In this document: positions 33,838 through 43,139 of the stretch, piece by piece
Layout: the number at the start of each line of letters is the position of its first letter
How positions within the stretch are numbered: position 1 is the first letter of the stretch
Source of the DNA: Saccharospirillum sp039982735
GTDB lineage: Bacteria > Pseudomonadota > Gammaproteobacteria > Pseudomonadales > Natronospirillaceae
Direction: 5' to 3'
NCBI RefSeq assembly: GCF_039982735.1
Contig: NZ_JBDWXV010000018.1
Coordinates: 1-64,000, forward strand
DNA: 64,000 nucleotides
Position numbers and translations under genes: made by a program
The notes under the pieces: model-generated
Database searches by the model: none
What the model was told of the DNA's origin: nothing
What the model saw: the letters and a program-made list of their open reading frames with translations, nothing else

Positions 33838-34890
33838 ATGAAAACCATCAAAGGGCCTGCGCTCTTTCTGGCGCAATACGCCAGTGACGAAGCCCCGTTC
33901 AACAGCCTCGACAGCATTGCCCGCTGGGCCTCCAGTCTGGGGTTCAAAGGGGTGCAGATTCCCAGTGGGGATAAGCGCCTGTTCGATCTGGAACGCGCCG
34001 CTGAAGATCTTGATTACTGCCGTGAAGTAGTTGCCTTACTGGCCGGTTATGGCCTGGAAATCACTGAGCTCTCGACTCACCTGCAAGGCCAACTGGTCGC
34101 TGTGCACCCAGTCTACGATGACCTGTTCGATGGCTTTGCGCCGGAGTCTCTGCGCAAGAACCCGCAAGCCAGGCAAGCCTGGGCCGTCGATCAACTGCTG
34201 CTCGCCGCCAAGGCCAGTAAAAACCTGGGTCTGACCGCGCACGCCACCTTTTCGGGTGCCTTGCTGTGGCCTTTTCTGTACCCCTGGCCGCAGCGTCCGC
34301 CTGGCCTGGTGGAGACCGGCTTTGAAGAACTGGCCCGGCGCTGGAAACCGATACTCGATGCTTTCGACAACGCCGGGGTCGACCTGTGCTATGAAATTCA
34401 CCCCGGTGAAGATCTGCACGATGGCGCCACCTTTAAGCGCTTCTTAACGGCCGTCAATCATCACCCTCGCTGCTGCATTTTGTTCGACCCGTCGCATTTT
34501 GTGTTGCAGCAGCTCGATTATCTGAGCTTTCTCGATCACTTCCGTGATCGCGTCAAAATGTTTCATGTGAAAGATGCAGAATTTAACCCGACAGCCTTGC
34601 AGGGCACCTATGGCGGTTACGAAGGCTGGGTTGAACGCGCCGGTCGCTTCCGCTCACTGGGCGATGGCCAGGTTGACTTCAAAGGCATTTTCTCGCGTCT
34701 GGCGCAGTACGATTTCGCTGGCTGGGCCGTGATCGAGTGGGAATGTGCGCTCAAACATCCGGAGCAAGGTGCTGAAGAAGGCGCTCGCTTTGTGGAGGAC
34801 CACATCATTCGGGTGACCGACAAGGCCTTTGATGATTTCGCCGCCGCCGGTACCGACGAAGCCACTAACCGGTCGCTGCTCGGTCTCTGA
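33838..34890 (+). CDS. Xylose-isomerase-like TIM-barrel sugar isomerase/epimerase
   Basis: A 350-aa AP_endonuc_2/xylose-isomerase-like TIM barrel. Metal-ligand region patterns: LEITELSTHLQGQLVAVHP, DLCYEIHPGEDLHDG, CCILFDPSHFVLQQLDY and MFHVKDAEFNP, ending IEWECALKHPEQGAEEGA. ATG 33838 has AAAGGTG upstream. First gene of the operon and 32 bp from the proximal operator. With the Gfo/Idh/MocA gene that follows, it probably acts on a sugar or keto-sugar imported by the ABC system. Substrate not determinable from sequence; keto-sugar isomerisation or elimination is possible. Confidence 0.85.
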   Translation: MKTIKGPALFLAQYASDEAPFNSLDSIARWASSLGFKGVQIPSGDKRLFDLERAAEDLDYCREVVALLAGYGLEITELSTHLQGQLVAVHPVYDDLFDGFAPESLRKNPQARQAWAVDQLLLAAKASKNLGLTAHATFSGALLWPFLYPWPQRPPGLVETGFEELARRWKPILDAFDNAGVDLCYEIHPGEDLHDGATFKRFLTAVNHHPRCCILFDPSHFVLQQLDYLSFLDHFRDRVKMFHVKDAEFNPTALQGTYGGYEGWVERAGRFRSLGDGQVDFKGIFSRLAQYDFAGWAVIEWECALKHPEQGAEEGARFVEDHIIRVTDKAFDDFAAAGTDEATNRSLLGL

Positions 34891-34918
34891 GCCGCTTAGC
34901 CGATAAAGGATGTTTGTG

Positions 34919-36061
34919 ATGACCCAATCAACTCCCCTGCGCCTGGCGATGATCGGCGGTGGCCCGGGTTCCATGATCGGTGCGGTGCATCGGTTCGCGG
35001 CCCGGATGGACAACCGGTTTGAACTGGTCGCCGGTGTTTTCAGCACCCGGCCCGAGAGTAACCGGGAAACCGCCGCACAACTGCGACTCGACACGAACCG
35101 CTGCTACGACAGCTACGAGGCGTTAATTGCTACTGAAGCCAAACGCGACGATGGCGCCCGTGTTGTGGCGATTACCACGCCGAATTATTTGCATTACCCG
35201 ATAGCGCTGGCCTGCATTGAGGCGGGGCTGGATGTGATTTGTGAAAAACCGATGACGATGACGTTAGCCGAGGCTGAGCATTTGGCCGAGCGCGTTGCGG
35301 CACAGGGTGTGCGTTTTGTACTGATGCACAATTATTGCGGTTACCCGCTGGTGCAGCATGCGCGTGAGCGGGTTCAGCGCGGCGATCTTGGTCGCATTCT
35401 CAGTTTGCAGGTTGAGTATCTGCAGGAATGGCTGAGCGAAGTGCCTACGGCCGATAACAAACAGGCGGACTGGCGGCTCGACCCCAAGCGTGCCGGGTCG
35501 GCCGGTGCTTTGGGTGACATCGGAACCCATGCATTTCAGCTGGCCTGTTTTATATCCGGATTAACGCCCGAGGCCGTCAGTGCGGAACTGACCTGCCAGG
35601 TGCCGGGGCGGGTGCTGGATGACAATGTTCAGGCATTGCTGCGCTTTGAAGGCGGGGCTACCGGTATGTTGTGGGCGAGTCAAACAGCACCGGGGTTTGA
35701 AAATGCCTTGCGCATTCGTGTTGTTGGCGAACAGGCATCACTGGAATGGGCGCAGGAGAATCCAAACGAACTTTGGTTCTCGCCCTTGAATCAGCCACGG
35801 CAGCGTATTACCCGCCGGGAAGACTGGTTTAGCGATGCCACTGGCGCGAGCGTACGCTTGCCGCCCGGGCATCCGGAAGGGTATCTCGAGGGCTTTGCCA
35901 ATTTGTATCAGGGGCTGTCAGCAGATGTGAGCTCGGCCTCGCAAGGCGGCTGGTTGCCAGATGTCTCCACCGGTGTTGATGGCCTGAAATTCATCGCAGC
36001 CACGTTGCGTTCTGATCAGAACAACGGTATCTGGACACCGTTTAACGGAGCCGCCTCATGA
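34919..36061 (+). CDS. Gfo/Idh/MocA family NAD(P)-dependent oxidoreductase
   Basis: A 380-aa sugar-type dehydrogenase. The Rossmann fold starts LRLAMIGGGPGSMIGAVHR and the core motif ICEKPMTMTLAEAE carries the family's EKP. The C-terminal half contains LGDIGTHAFQLACFISG (conserved Asp and His). ATG 34919 has AAAGGA at 8 bases; an ATG at 34910 is too close to it. It overlaps the ATPase gene by ATGA. Probably oxidises a hydroxyl on the transported sugar or cyclitol; the exact substrate is unknown. Confidence 0.9.
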   Translation: MTQSTPLRLAMIGGGPGSMIGAVHRFAARMDNRFELVAGVFSTRPESNRETAAQLRLDTNRCYDSYEALIATEAKRDDGARVVAITTPNYLHYPIALACIEAGLDVICEKPMTMTLAEAEHLAERVAAQGVRFVLMHNYCGYPLVQHARERVQRGDLGRILSLQVEYLQEWLSEVPTADNKQADWRLDPKRAGSAGALGDIGTHAFQLACFISGLTPEAVSAELTCQVPGRVLDDNVQALLRFEGGATGMLWASQTAPGFENALRIRVVGEQASLEWAQENPNELWFSPLNQPRQRITRREDWFSDATGASVRLPPGHPEGYLEGFANLYQGLSADVSSASQGGWLPDVSTGVDGLKFIAATLRSDQNNGIWTPFNGAAS

Positions 36062-37581
36062 CCGAGCCGTTTATTCGATTGCATCGTTTGGGCAAATCCT
36101 TTGGCCCCAATGTGGTGTTGCAGGACATAAATCTGGACATTCATCCGGGTGAGATTATCGGCATTCTGGGTGAAAACGGGGCGGGTAAATCGACCCTTCT
36201 GAAATTGATCAGCGGTGTTTATCAACCCAGTACCGGCACGCTGGAAATGGGTGGTAAACAGTATCAAGAACTCGACCCCGTGACTTCGCGCCGTCTCGGT
36301 ATCGCAATGATTCCGCAGGAATTTAATCTGGTGCCTACCCTGCGCGTTTACGAAAACGTGTTTCTCGGCCAGGAAGTGCGCAAACACGGCTTTCTCGATC
36401 GCACCACCATGCGCCAAAAGACCCGCGAGGTTATGGCCAGCTTGCAATCAACCCTCGACCCGGAAGCACCTATCAGCAGCCTCAGCGTGGCTGAAAAACA
36501 ATTGGTTGAAGTGGCGCGGGTATTGGTCGATGACGCCCGCGTGGTGATTCTGGATGAGCCGACCACGGTACTGACCGACCCGGAAGTGAAGGTGTTGTTC
36601 GACGTTGTGCGTCGTTTGCAGGCCACCGGTGTTGCGGTGCTGTTTATTTCGCACAAGCTGAAAGAAGTGAAGGATCTGTGTCATACGGTGCTGATCCTTC
36701 GTGATGGGCAGGTCGTTGAACAATGCGCCACCGACGATCTGGATGAGGAAAGCATGGCCCGCAAAATGGTCGGCCGGGAATTGTCACAGGTGTTTCCTGA
36801 AAAGCAGGGGCAGCACGGCAAGGTTGCACTGGAGGTGCGCCAGCTGTCGCTTGACTCTGTGTTAATCGATGTGAATTTCACGTTGCACCGCGGACAGATT
36901 CTCGGCTTGTCCGGGCTGGTCGGGTCTGGGCGAACGGAGATTGCCGAAACCATCATGGGCCTGCGCCAGAAAACCTCGGGCCAGATTCTTATCAATGGAG
37001 AGCCCTGCACGATTCAATCACCGGAAGATGCGCATCGTCGCAACCTGGCCTATTTGTCGGAAGATCGGCAGGGCAAGGGCCTGGTAATGAGTTTTAATCT
37101 GATTGAGAACATCACGTTGCTGAGCCTAAAACGGTACATCAAGGGGCTGATTCGTCCCCGGGCCGAGCGTCGGCAGGCAGAGCATTACCAAAAGGCACTG
37201 AGCATTCGCACCGCCAGCCTGGCAACCGAAGTGGGACTGCTCAGTGGCGGGAATCAGCAAAAGGTCTATCTGGCCAAGTTGCTGGATATTGAACCCGAGA
37301 TCCTGATTCTCGATGAACCCACGCGCGGCATTGATGTGGGAACCAAACACGAGTTTTACCGGCTGATCCGGGGGTTGGCCAGCGAAGGCAAGGCGATACT
37401 GGTGATCTCATCGGAACTGGAAGAAATCATTGGCTTGTGTGATCAGGTGTTGGTGGTACGCGAAGGGCGTATTGTCGCCGACCTGCGCGATGAACGGATA
37501 AATGAGGAAGACATCATGTTATATGCAGCGGGCGCCCGGGGCGCGTCGGACGTTACCGAAGCAGGAGTGGCGTTGTCATGA
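36058..37581 (+). CDS. Sugar ABC transporter ATPase (RbsA/MglA type)
   Basis: A 507-aa double ATPase. The first domain has a full Walker A GENGAGKST, the signature SVAEKQLVEVARVL and Walker B VVILDEPT. The second has the usual altered P-loop GLVGSGRTE and a strong signature LSGGNQQKVYLAK with ILILDEPTRGID. This asymmetry is normal for RbsA/MglA/XylG. Its start overlaps the oxidoreductase and its stop the permease (ATGA both sides), so the genes are tightly coupled. Confidence 0.94.
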   Translation: MTEPFIRLHRLGKSFGPNVVLQDINLDIHPGEIIGILGENGAGKSTLLKLISGVYQPSTGTLEMGGKQYQELDPVTSRRLGIAMIPQEFNLVPTLRVYENVFLGQEVRKHGFLDRTTMRQKTREVMASLQSTLDPEAPISSLSVAEKQLVEVARVLVDDARVVILDEPTTVLTDPEVKVLFDVVRRLQATGVAVLFISHKLKEVKDLCHTVLILRDGQVVEQCATDDLDEESMARKMVGRELSQVFPEKQGQHGKVALEVRQLSLDSVLIDVNFTLHRGQILGLSGLVGSGRTEIAETIMGLRQKTSGQILINGEPCTIQSPEDAHRRNLAYLSEDRQGKGLVMSFNLIENITLLSLKRYIKGLIRPRAERRQAEHYQKALSIRTASLATEVGLLSGGNQQKVYLAKLLDIEPEILILDEPTRGIDVGTKHEFYRLIRGLASEGKAILVISSELEEIIGLCDQVLVVREGRIVADLRDERINEEDIMLYAAGARGASDVTEAGVALS

Positions 37582-38564
37582 ACCAGGCAAAAACCCTGAC
37601 CGATCGTTTCTCCAGCAGCGTCAATCGCCTCGGGCTGGATCTGACGATTCTCGCTCCGTTGATCGCTTTGGTTGTGCTGCTGATTGCGTCGTCACTGGCC
37701 AGTGAATATTTCCTCAATACCCGCAACCTGACCAATGTAATGCGTCAGGTTTCCTACACCGGCATCATCGCTATCGGGGTCACCTTTGTAATCATCGGCG
37801 GTGGCATCGATTTGTCCGTCGGGTCGATGGTGGCATTGGTGGGTGTGTTGTTGCTCTATGCGTTGAACTCGGTCACCGATCCGGTGATGGCGATTGTGGT
37901 CGGCATTTTGGTGGCGCTCGGCAGCGGTGCGCTGTTCGGGGTGTTCAACGGTTTGCTGGTCACGCGGGGCAAAATCACCGCCTTTATTGCAACGCTGGCC
38001 ACCATGTCCATTTTCCGCTCTGTGGCCTTATATCTGACCGATGCAGGTGAAGTGGTGTCCCGCAATCCGCTGTTCCCAAATCTGGGTGGCGGCTATTGGC
38101 TGGGCGTACCGATTCCGGTCTGGGCGTTTCTGATCCTGGCGGTGGTGGCTCATATCCTGTTGTTTTACACCCGCTTTGGCCGGCATTTGTGTGCCGTCGG
38201 TGCCAATGCTCAGGTCGCGCGGTATTCCGGTATTCGGGTCAGAACGGTCATTCTAGGCAGCTTTACCATTGCCGGTGGCTGTGTGGGGGTGTCGGCGATC
38301 ATGCTTGCCTCTCGCCTGAATTCAATCAGCCCCAGCGACGCCGGGGTGCTTTATGAACTGGATGCGATTGCCGCAGTGGTGATTGGTGGTACGGCGTTGT
38401 CGGGTGGCAAGGGCTCTATTTGGGGCACGGTCATTGGTGCGCTGATTCTGGGCATCATCAACAACATGCTGAACTTGCTGGGGGTATCACCCTATTTGCA
38501 GGGGCTGGTGAAGGGTTCGGTGATCCTGATTGCTGTGCTGGTGCAGTACAAGCGTCAGCAGTAG
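37578..38564 (+). CDS. Sugar ABC transporter permease (RbsC type)
   Basis: A 328-aa permease with about ten membrane segments. The RbsC-type features GVTFVIIGGGIDLSVGSMVAL, LVTRGKITAFIATLATMSIFRSVAL and AIAAVVIGGTALSGGKGSIWGT are present. It overlaps the ATPase stop by four bases. It forms the channel for the operon's periplasmic receptor. Confidence 0.94.
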   Translation: MNQAKTLTDRFSSSVNRLGLDLTILAPLIALVVLLIASSLASEYFLNTRNLTNVMRQVSYTGIIAIGVTFVIIGGGIDLSVGSMVALVGVLLLYALNSVTDPVMAIVVGILVALGSGALFGVFNGLLVTRGKITAFIATLATMSIFRSVALYLTDAGEVVSRNPLFPNLGGGYWLGVPIPVWAFLILAVVAHILLFYTRFGRHLCAVGANAQVARYSGIRVRTVILGSFTIAGGCVGVSAIMLASRLNSISPSDAGVLYELDAIAAVVIGGTALSGGKGSIWGTVIGALILGIINNMLNLLGVSPYLQGLVKGSVILIAVLVQYKRQQ

Positions 38565-38684
38565 ATCGGGGTTTAATGAAAACCATGGCCGGTTCGTCAT
38601 CGGCCTTGTTCGGCGCAAGCCAGGTAGGCATCTCCCTGCAACAGAGGGGATGGGATAACAACAATCAGAGATGGGACGGAAATC

Positions 38685-39656
38685 ATGAAACTGAAAAAAC
38701 TGTTAAAAACGGCGGCGGTCGCCACTGCATTATCGGTAACGCCTTTTGTTGCCTTCGGCGAAGACAGCTACCACATTGGGGTCAGTGTGCCATCGGCCGA
38801 CCACGGCTGGACAGCTGGCCTGTTATGGTGGGCTCGCCAGGCTTCGGAAGATCTGTCGGCGAAATACCCCGACATTGAGTTCACTATTCTGGCGGCGAAC
38901 TCGGGCACGGCTCAGGTGGGCGATGTGGAAGATTTGCGCGTACGCCAGATCGATGCGCTGGTCATACTGCCGCACAACCCAGCCACGCTGCAGCAGGTGA
39001 TTGCCGAGACCTATCAGGATGGCATTTACACCGTGGTGGTTGACCGTGAACTGGAAACACCAACGCAGGATGTGTTCCTGGCTGGTGACAACCCGGGCAT
39101 GGGTGAGCAGGCGGCAAAGTACATGGCTGAGGCGATGGGCGGCGATGGCAATGTCGTTGTGATCGAAGGGCCTTCGATTCCGATCAACAGCCAGCGCGTC
39201 AATGCGTTCAATGCAGAAATGGAGCGTCACCCGGGCATTACCATTCTGGATTCCCAGTCCGGTGAGTGGAACCCGCAAACGTCGCTGAACGTGATGGAAG
39301 ACATGCTGGCGCGTCACCCGCACATCGATGCAGTCTGGGCCGGTGATGACGATGCACTCAAGGGTGTGCTGACGGCCATTGAGGAATCCGGTCGTGATGA
39401 CATTAAGATTCTGGTTGGCGGTGGTGGGTCCAAAGACGTGATCGGTATGATCCGTGACAACCATCCGATTGTGAAAGCAACCGTAACCTATCCGCCCAAC
39501 ATGATTGCGTCCGGTATTGCACTGGCTGTACATGGCGTGCGCGGCGAGAAAATGGGTGACATGTACCACGGCGTACCGTCACGCATGGTACTGGCGGCCG
39601 ATCCAATCACGGCCGACAATGCGGATGAGTTCTACGAGCCCGATGCGGCTTACTGA
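38685..39656 (+). CDS. Sugar ABC transporter periplasmic binding protein
   Basis: A 323-aa RbsB-like receptor. The signal peptide ends near FVAFGEDS. The type I fold shows in YHIGVSVPSADHGWTAGLLWWARQASEDL, TVVVDRELETP, FLAGDNPGMGEQAAKYM and IDAVWAGDDDALKGVLTAI. It lies 120 bp after the permease. The unusual position last in the operon is common for such receptors. A terminator follows at 39673. Confidence 0.93.
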   Translation: MKLKKLLKTAAVATALSVTPFVAFGEDSYHIGVSVPSADHGWTAGLLWWARQASEDLSAKYPDIEFTILAANSGTAQVGDVEDLRVRQIDALVILPHNPATLQQVIAETYQDGIYTVVVDRELETPTQDVFLAGDNPGMGEQAAKYMAEAMGGDGNVVVIEGPSIPINSQRVNAFNAEMERHPGITILDSQSGEWNPQTSLNVMEDMLARHPHIDAVWAGDDDALKGVLTAIEESGRDDIKILVGGGGSKDVIGMIRDNHPIVKATVTYPPNMIASGIALAVHGVRGEKMGDMYHGVPSRMVLAADPITADNADEFYEPDAAY

Positions 39657-39672
39657 TCAATCGTAGTTACTA

Positions 39673-39704
39673 AAAAAACCCGGCTATCACTAGCCGGGTT
39701 TTTT
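39673..39704 (+). terminator. Terminator of the sugar ABC operon
   Basis: AAAACCCGGCTA-TCAC-TAGCCGGGTTTT is a perfect 12-bp stem with a 4-base loop, followed by further T. It starts 17 bases after the receptor stop codon. Confidence 0.9.
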
Positions 39705-39715
39705 GTTTCTGGGGG

Positions 39716-39997
39716 CATGAGTTAGAAATTCGCAGAGGTAATTTAATTCTGTGGTTGCCTGGACTCCGGTGGCGGTTGGACTATCGGGTACGCCTACTGG
39801 AGGCACGCCGTAAACCCATCCATGGGGGCTCGCTGCCGGATATGAATCCCTTCCATGGGATTCACCCTTCGGGCTCGCTGCGCTCATGCTAAAACGCTCC
39901 TGGCGTTTTAGTCCCTGCGGTCAGACGACCTCCAGTAGGCGCACCCGATAGTCCTTCGATAGTGCGTCGGTTAATCAATGCGAATTTCTAACTCATG
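39716..39997. repeat. Palindromic intergenic repeat, copy 3, with 19-bp terminal inverted repeats
   Basis: The 282-bp element is bounded by perfect 19-bp inverted repeats, CATGAGTTAGAAATTCGCA at 39716-39734 and its complement at 39979-39997. Within it a second pair of arms (39778-39804 and 39927-39954, GGACTATCGGGT...CGCCTACTGGAGG) forms a long stem. The inside contains ACCCATCCATGGGGGCTCG, GAATCCCTTCCATGGGATTC and the hairpin CTAAAACGC/GCGTTTTAG shared with copy 4. It abuts the stop codon of the M42 gene (40001). No protein-coding frame. Confidence 0.8.
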
Positions 39998-40000
39998 ACA

Positions 40001-41041
40001 TCAATGACTCAGCACATATCCGGTCAGTAAATGAGTAACAGCAATCAAACTGTTTTGATGGGTTCGCTCGTAACCGTGGGTACTGTCTGTGCCAAAGCCA
40101 ACCAGAGCAGTGGATGCATCGTAGCCTGCGGTTAATGTGGAGGAGCAGTCGCTGTGGTAGTGGCGGAAAACGTCTCGTACAAAATCAACCTGGTGTTCTG
40201 TGGCTATGTGGTCGAGTCGGTCGAGCAGTGAGCGGCTGTGGGGTCCGAGGGCGTCTTTGTACCCGAGAGTGGCGCAGTCTTCCCGGCTGGCCTGATTGTC
40301 GGCCACCGGGGCGATGTCGACGCTGATTAATTCTTCAATCAATCGGGGCAGGGCGGTGCCGGCGCCCAGGCCAATTTCTTCAGCGTTGGTGAAGGCCAGT
40401 AACACCGGTTGTGCCGGCGTCAAGTTGTTTTCCTGCAGCATATGCAGCATTTCCAGAACACAGGCGATGCCGGCTTTGTTGTCGAGAAACCGGCTGATGA
40501 GGTAGCCGGAGTCGTCGAATTCCGGGGCCGGGTCAATGCTGACGATGTCGCCAGGTTGAACGCCGAGCGCGAGGGTTTCTTCCCGGCTTGAGGTAGCCCG
40601 GTCGAGTCGGGCGCTCAGTTGTGACCAGGCTATGGGTTGGGTATCGACAGCGTCGTTCCAGGCATGGCCGGATGACAGTTGGGGTAACAGACTGGCACGG
40701 ATCGGGCCCTGGCGAGTTTTTACGGTGACCCGGGCGCCTTCTGCGAAACGGGCGGACCAGGTGCCCAGCGGTGTGACTTCAAGCCGACCATCGTCGCGAA
40801 TGAATTGCACCATGGCGCCCAGGGTGTCGAGGTGGGCGGCGATTGCGCGCTTGGGGTTGTCGCCCGATTGCGCCAGTACATTACCCCGGTGCGTTTGGCT
40901 GACTTGCCAGCCAAGGGGAGCCAGGCGCTCGCACATGGCTTGTTCCATGGCAGCTGTGTCGCCGGTGGGGCTATCGATACGCAGGAGTTGGTCGAGGGTG
41001 GTTAACAGTCGCTGGATATTGACCTTGGGTAGACTGCTCAT
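40001..41041 (-). CDS. M42-family metallopeptidase
   Basis: A 346-aa aminopeptidase of the M42 (glutamyl/deblocking aminopeptidase) family. Metal-ligand patterns: IAAHLDTLGAMV, LDNKAGIACVLEML and FTNAEEIGLGAG, with HGYERTH near the C-terminus. Start ATG 41041 has GGGAGGT at 7 bases and overlaps the M20 stop by ATGA. It is the last gene of DUF1028-M20-M42. The M42 type resembles the one in the NAGGN osmolyte system, but the other NAGGN genes are not here. It would cleave imported dipeptide-like substrates. Confidence 0.88.
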   Translation of the reverse strand: MSSLPKVNIQRLLTTLDQLLRIDSPTGDTAAMEQAMCERLAPLGWQVSQTHRGNVLAQSGDNPKRAIAAHLDTLGAMVQFIRDDGRLEVTPLGTWSARFAEGARVTVKTRQGPIRASLLPQLSSGHAWNDAVDTQPIAWSQLSARLDRATSSREETLALGVQPGDIVSIDPAPEFDDSGYLISRFLDNKAGIACVLEMLHMLQENNLTPAQPVLLAFTNAEEIGLGAGTALPRLIEELISVDIAPVADNQASREDCATLGYKDALGPHSRSLLDRLDHIATEHQVDFVRDVFRHYHSDCSSTLTAGYDASTALVGFGTDSTHGYERTHQNSLIAVTHLLTGYVLSH

Positions 41042-42261
41042 GCCGGTACCTCCCAGTTCTGCAGGGCGTGTTTGATGACCTGGGCTGCGGCATTGGCATC
41101 GGCTTCGGTGATCGCTTCGTCCGGGTGGTGGCTGAGGCCGTCGGTGCAGCGCACGAAGAGCATGCCAATGGGCATGCTACGGGCCATGGCGAGACCGTCA
41201 TGCCCGGCGCCGCTGAACAGAGTGTGGGGTTGCCAGCCGCAGGCAGTGATGGCGCTGTGCAATTGCTGTTGAATCACCGGGGAGCAGTCGACTTCCTGTT
41301 GTTCATAAACCAGGTCATGTTTCCACTGGCAGGCATGCGCGGCAATGCGGTCATTCAATAGGGCCAGCAATTGCTGGCGGGCGGTTTCGCGGACCCGGGT
41401 AACCGGTGAACGCAGTTCAATGGTCAGATCAACGCCGCTGGGGATGACATTGACAGCATTAGGCGTCACGTTCAGTTCGCCGACGACGCCGACCAGGTCT
41501 TCGGTGTTTTGGCAGAGGTCGTTGACGGCGCGCACCACGTCGGTGGCTGCAAGCAGCGCATCCTGCCGCAGATGCATGGGGGTGGTGCCAGCGTGTCCGG
41601 CCTTTCCGGTGATGTGCACCTTGTGGCGTTCAATGCCGGTGATGGCCGAGACCACACCCACGGGCAGATCGAGCGATTCCAGGATCGGCCCCTGTTCAAT
41701 GTGAACCTCAAGAAAACCGGCCAGTTGAGTTGGATCCCGTTTCAGGGTCGGTATCTGATCCGTATTGGCACCTAAACTGCGAAGCGCACTTTGCAGTGTC
41801 GTGCCGTCACGGTCAGTCGCATTGAGGATATCAGGGTTGAAGGTGCCGGCCAGCGCTGAGCTGCCAACCAGCGTGGATGAAAACCGGGCGCCTTCCTCGT
41901 CGCTGAACGCGATCAGTTCAATATTAACTGGCAGGGTTTCATTCTGATCATGAATGTCTTGCAACACGGCCAGCGGCAGCAGTATGCCCAGCATGCCGTC
42001 GTAAGCGCCGCCCTGGCGCACGGTGTCCTGGTGGGAGCCGATGATCAGGGTTTTGCGGCCTGGTTTGGGTTCGGTGCGGCCGACCAGGTTGCCGGCGCCA
42101 TCGAGTTCAGTGGTCAGACCGGCCTGCTTCATCCAGCCTTCAAGATCCGCCAGCAGCGCCTTGTGTTCAGGTGAACCCAGCAGCCGGGTGACGCCCGGCC
42201 CTGGTTCGGAATGGCGTGCCGCCTGTTCAGACCAGGCCATGATGCGGTTGCCCAGAGACAT
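41038..42261 (-). CDS. M20-family amidohydrolase (allantoate/carbamoyl-amino-acid type)
   Basis: A 407-aa zinc hydrolase of the M20 family, hydantoinase/carbamoylase (Zn_hydrolase) branch. Metal ligands are in IIGSHQDTVRQGGAYDGMLG, FSDEEGARF, LEVHIEQGPILE, FSGAGHDGLAMA and LSHHPDE. Members act on N-carbamoyl-L-amino acids, allantoate or ureidoglycolate. Start ATG 42261 has AAGGAGG, and shares one base with the DUF1028 stop (TAATG). The exact substrate is not decided by the sequence. Confidence 0.9.
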   Translation of the reverse strand: MSLGNRIMAWSEQAARHSEPGPGVTRLLGSPEHKALLADLEGWMKQAGLTTELDGAGNLVGRTEPKPGRKTLIIGSHQDTVRQGGAYDGMLGILLPLAVLQDIHDQNETLPVNIELIAFSDEEGARFSSTLVGSSALAGTFNPDILNATDRDGTTLQSALRSLGANTDQIPTLKRDPTQLAGFLEVHIEQGPILESLDLPVGVVSAITGIERHKVHITGKAGHAGTTPMHLRQDALLAATDVVRAVNDLCQNTEDLVGVVGELNVTPNAVNVIPSGVDLTIELRSPVTRVRETARQQLLALLNDRIAAHACQWKHDLVYEQQEVDCSPVIQQQLHSAITACGWQPHTLFSGAGHDGLAMARSMPIGMLFVRCTDGLSHHPDEAITEADANAAAQVIKHALQNWEVPA

Positions 42262-42950
42262 TAACGAACCTCCTTGCGATTGACGTGCCCGGTTTTGGTG
42301 GGGTGAGCCAGGGTGGGTACCCCTGCCAGAAACTCCTGGAAGGGCTCGCTTTGGGTTTTGTGATACAGAATTTTCAACTGCTCGATGCAGTCGCGTTCGG
42401 CCCAGTCGACGCGCAGGTCGACCGGGGGTTTGTCGGGGTAGTGCACTTTCAGGGCGGCGCTGTGGGTGCCGCGAAAGTCACCGCCAATGCGTTCGCCTTC
42501 CATCATTGCCGCCAGCAGGCGATCGTGCAGAGGCGCGGCTGATAATTGCTGAAAGGCGCGTTTCATCGCCAGCACAATGTCGGTGCTGTTGAGCATGTTA
42601 CCGGCGACGGCAAAATTCGGTTCGCACAGGTGTAACTTGGCATCGAGATTGTTTGAACCGGTGTGACCGGCTGTGTTGCCCCAGCGGTCGCAGACAATGA
42701 GTTGCCGCTGTGCCTGACCTTCATCGGCCTCTATCAGTTGGTCCCGGACCTGATCGGCCTTCAACCCATCTTTCAGTAATGCCAGGCCCTGATCGCCATA
42801 AAGCCAGTTGGTGAATGCTCCCTGGGTAGCTATGGCGCCCTGACCACAGCGCACATGCGGCACAAAGCCGCCCACCGCGACACTGCCGGTGGCCGTGGCA
42901 ACGCCGACGGCGCCGCTCGCTGGGTCTGTGGCAATGATGGAGTAGGTCAT
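42261..42950 (-). CDS. DUF1028 protein, Ntn-hydrolase-like
   Basis: A 229-aa protein of DUF1028, starting MTYSIIATDPASGAVGVATATGSVAVGGFVPH; the family resembles Ntn hydrolases. GHTGSNNL, FAVAGNML and MKRAF follow the family pattern. It is frequently found beside peptide transport and amidohydrolase genes, as here. First gene of a three-gene unit, divergent from the oligopeptide ABC operon with two AT-rich palindromes between. Confidence 0.9.
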   Translation of the reverse strand: MTYSIIATDPASGAVGVATATGSVAVGGFVPHVRCGQGAIATQGAFTNWLYGDQGLALLKDGLKADQVRDQLIEADEGQAQRQLIVCDRWGNTAGHTGSNNLDAKLHLCEPNFAVAGNMLNSTDIVLAMKRAFQQLSAAPLHDRLLAAMMEGERIGGDFRGTHSAALKVHYPDKPPVDLRVDWAERDCIEQLKILYHKTQSEPFQEFLAGVPTLAHPTKTGHVNRKEVR

Positions 42951-42979
42951 GCAGGTATCCGTTCAGGCTGTCAGCTTAA

Positions 42980-43025
42980 TTTATCATCATAAAATTTATT
43001 GCGTCCACTAATTTATAGTGATAAA
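42980..43025. promoter_or_regulatory. Paired TTTAT-N4-ATAAA palindromes
   Basis: TTTATCATCATAAA (42980-42993) and TTTATAGTGATAAA (43012-43025) lie with centres 32 bp apart in the gap between the divergent DUF1028 and oligopeptide ABC operons. They are candidate operators for the FadR-type regulator encoded at 48883. AT-rich sequence makes chance palindromes more likely. Confidence 0.5.
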
Positions 43026-43139
43026 TGTAATAGGGCAGTCTGATTGACCCTGACCTTCCTGACTTGTGCAGGATGAGAAAAAGGGGCGCCGGCTGCACGC
43101 AATCACAATAAAAACGGTCAAAACAGAGAGGCACTCAAG

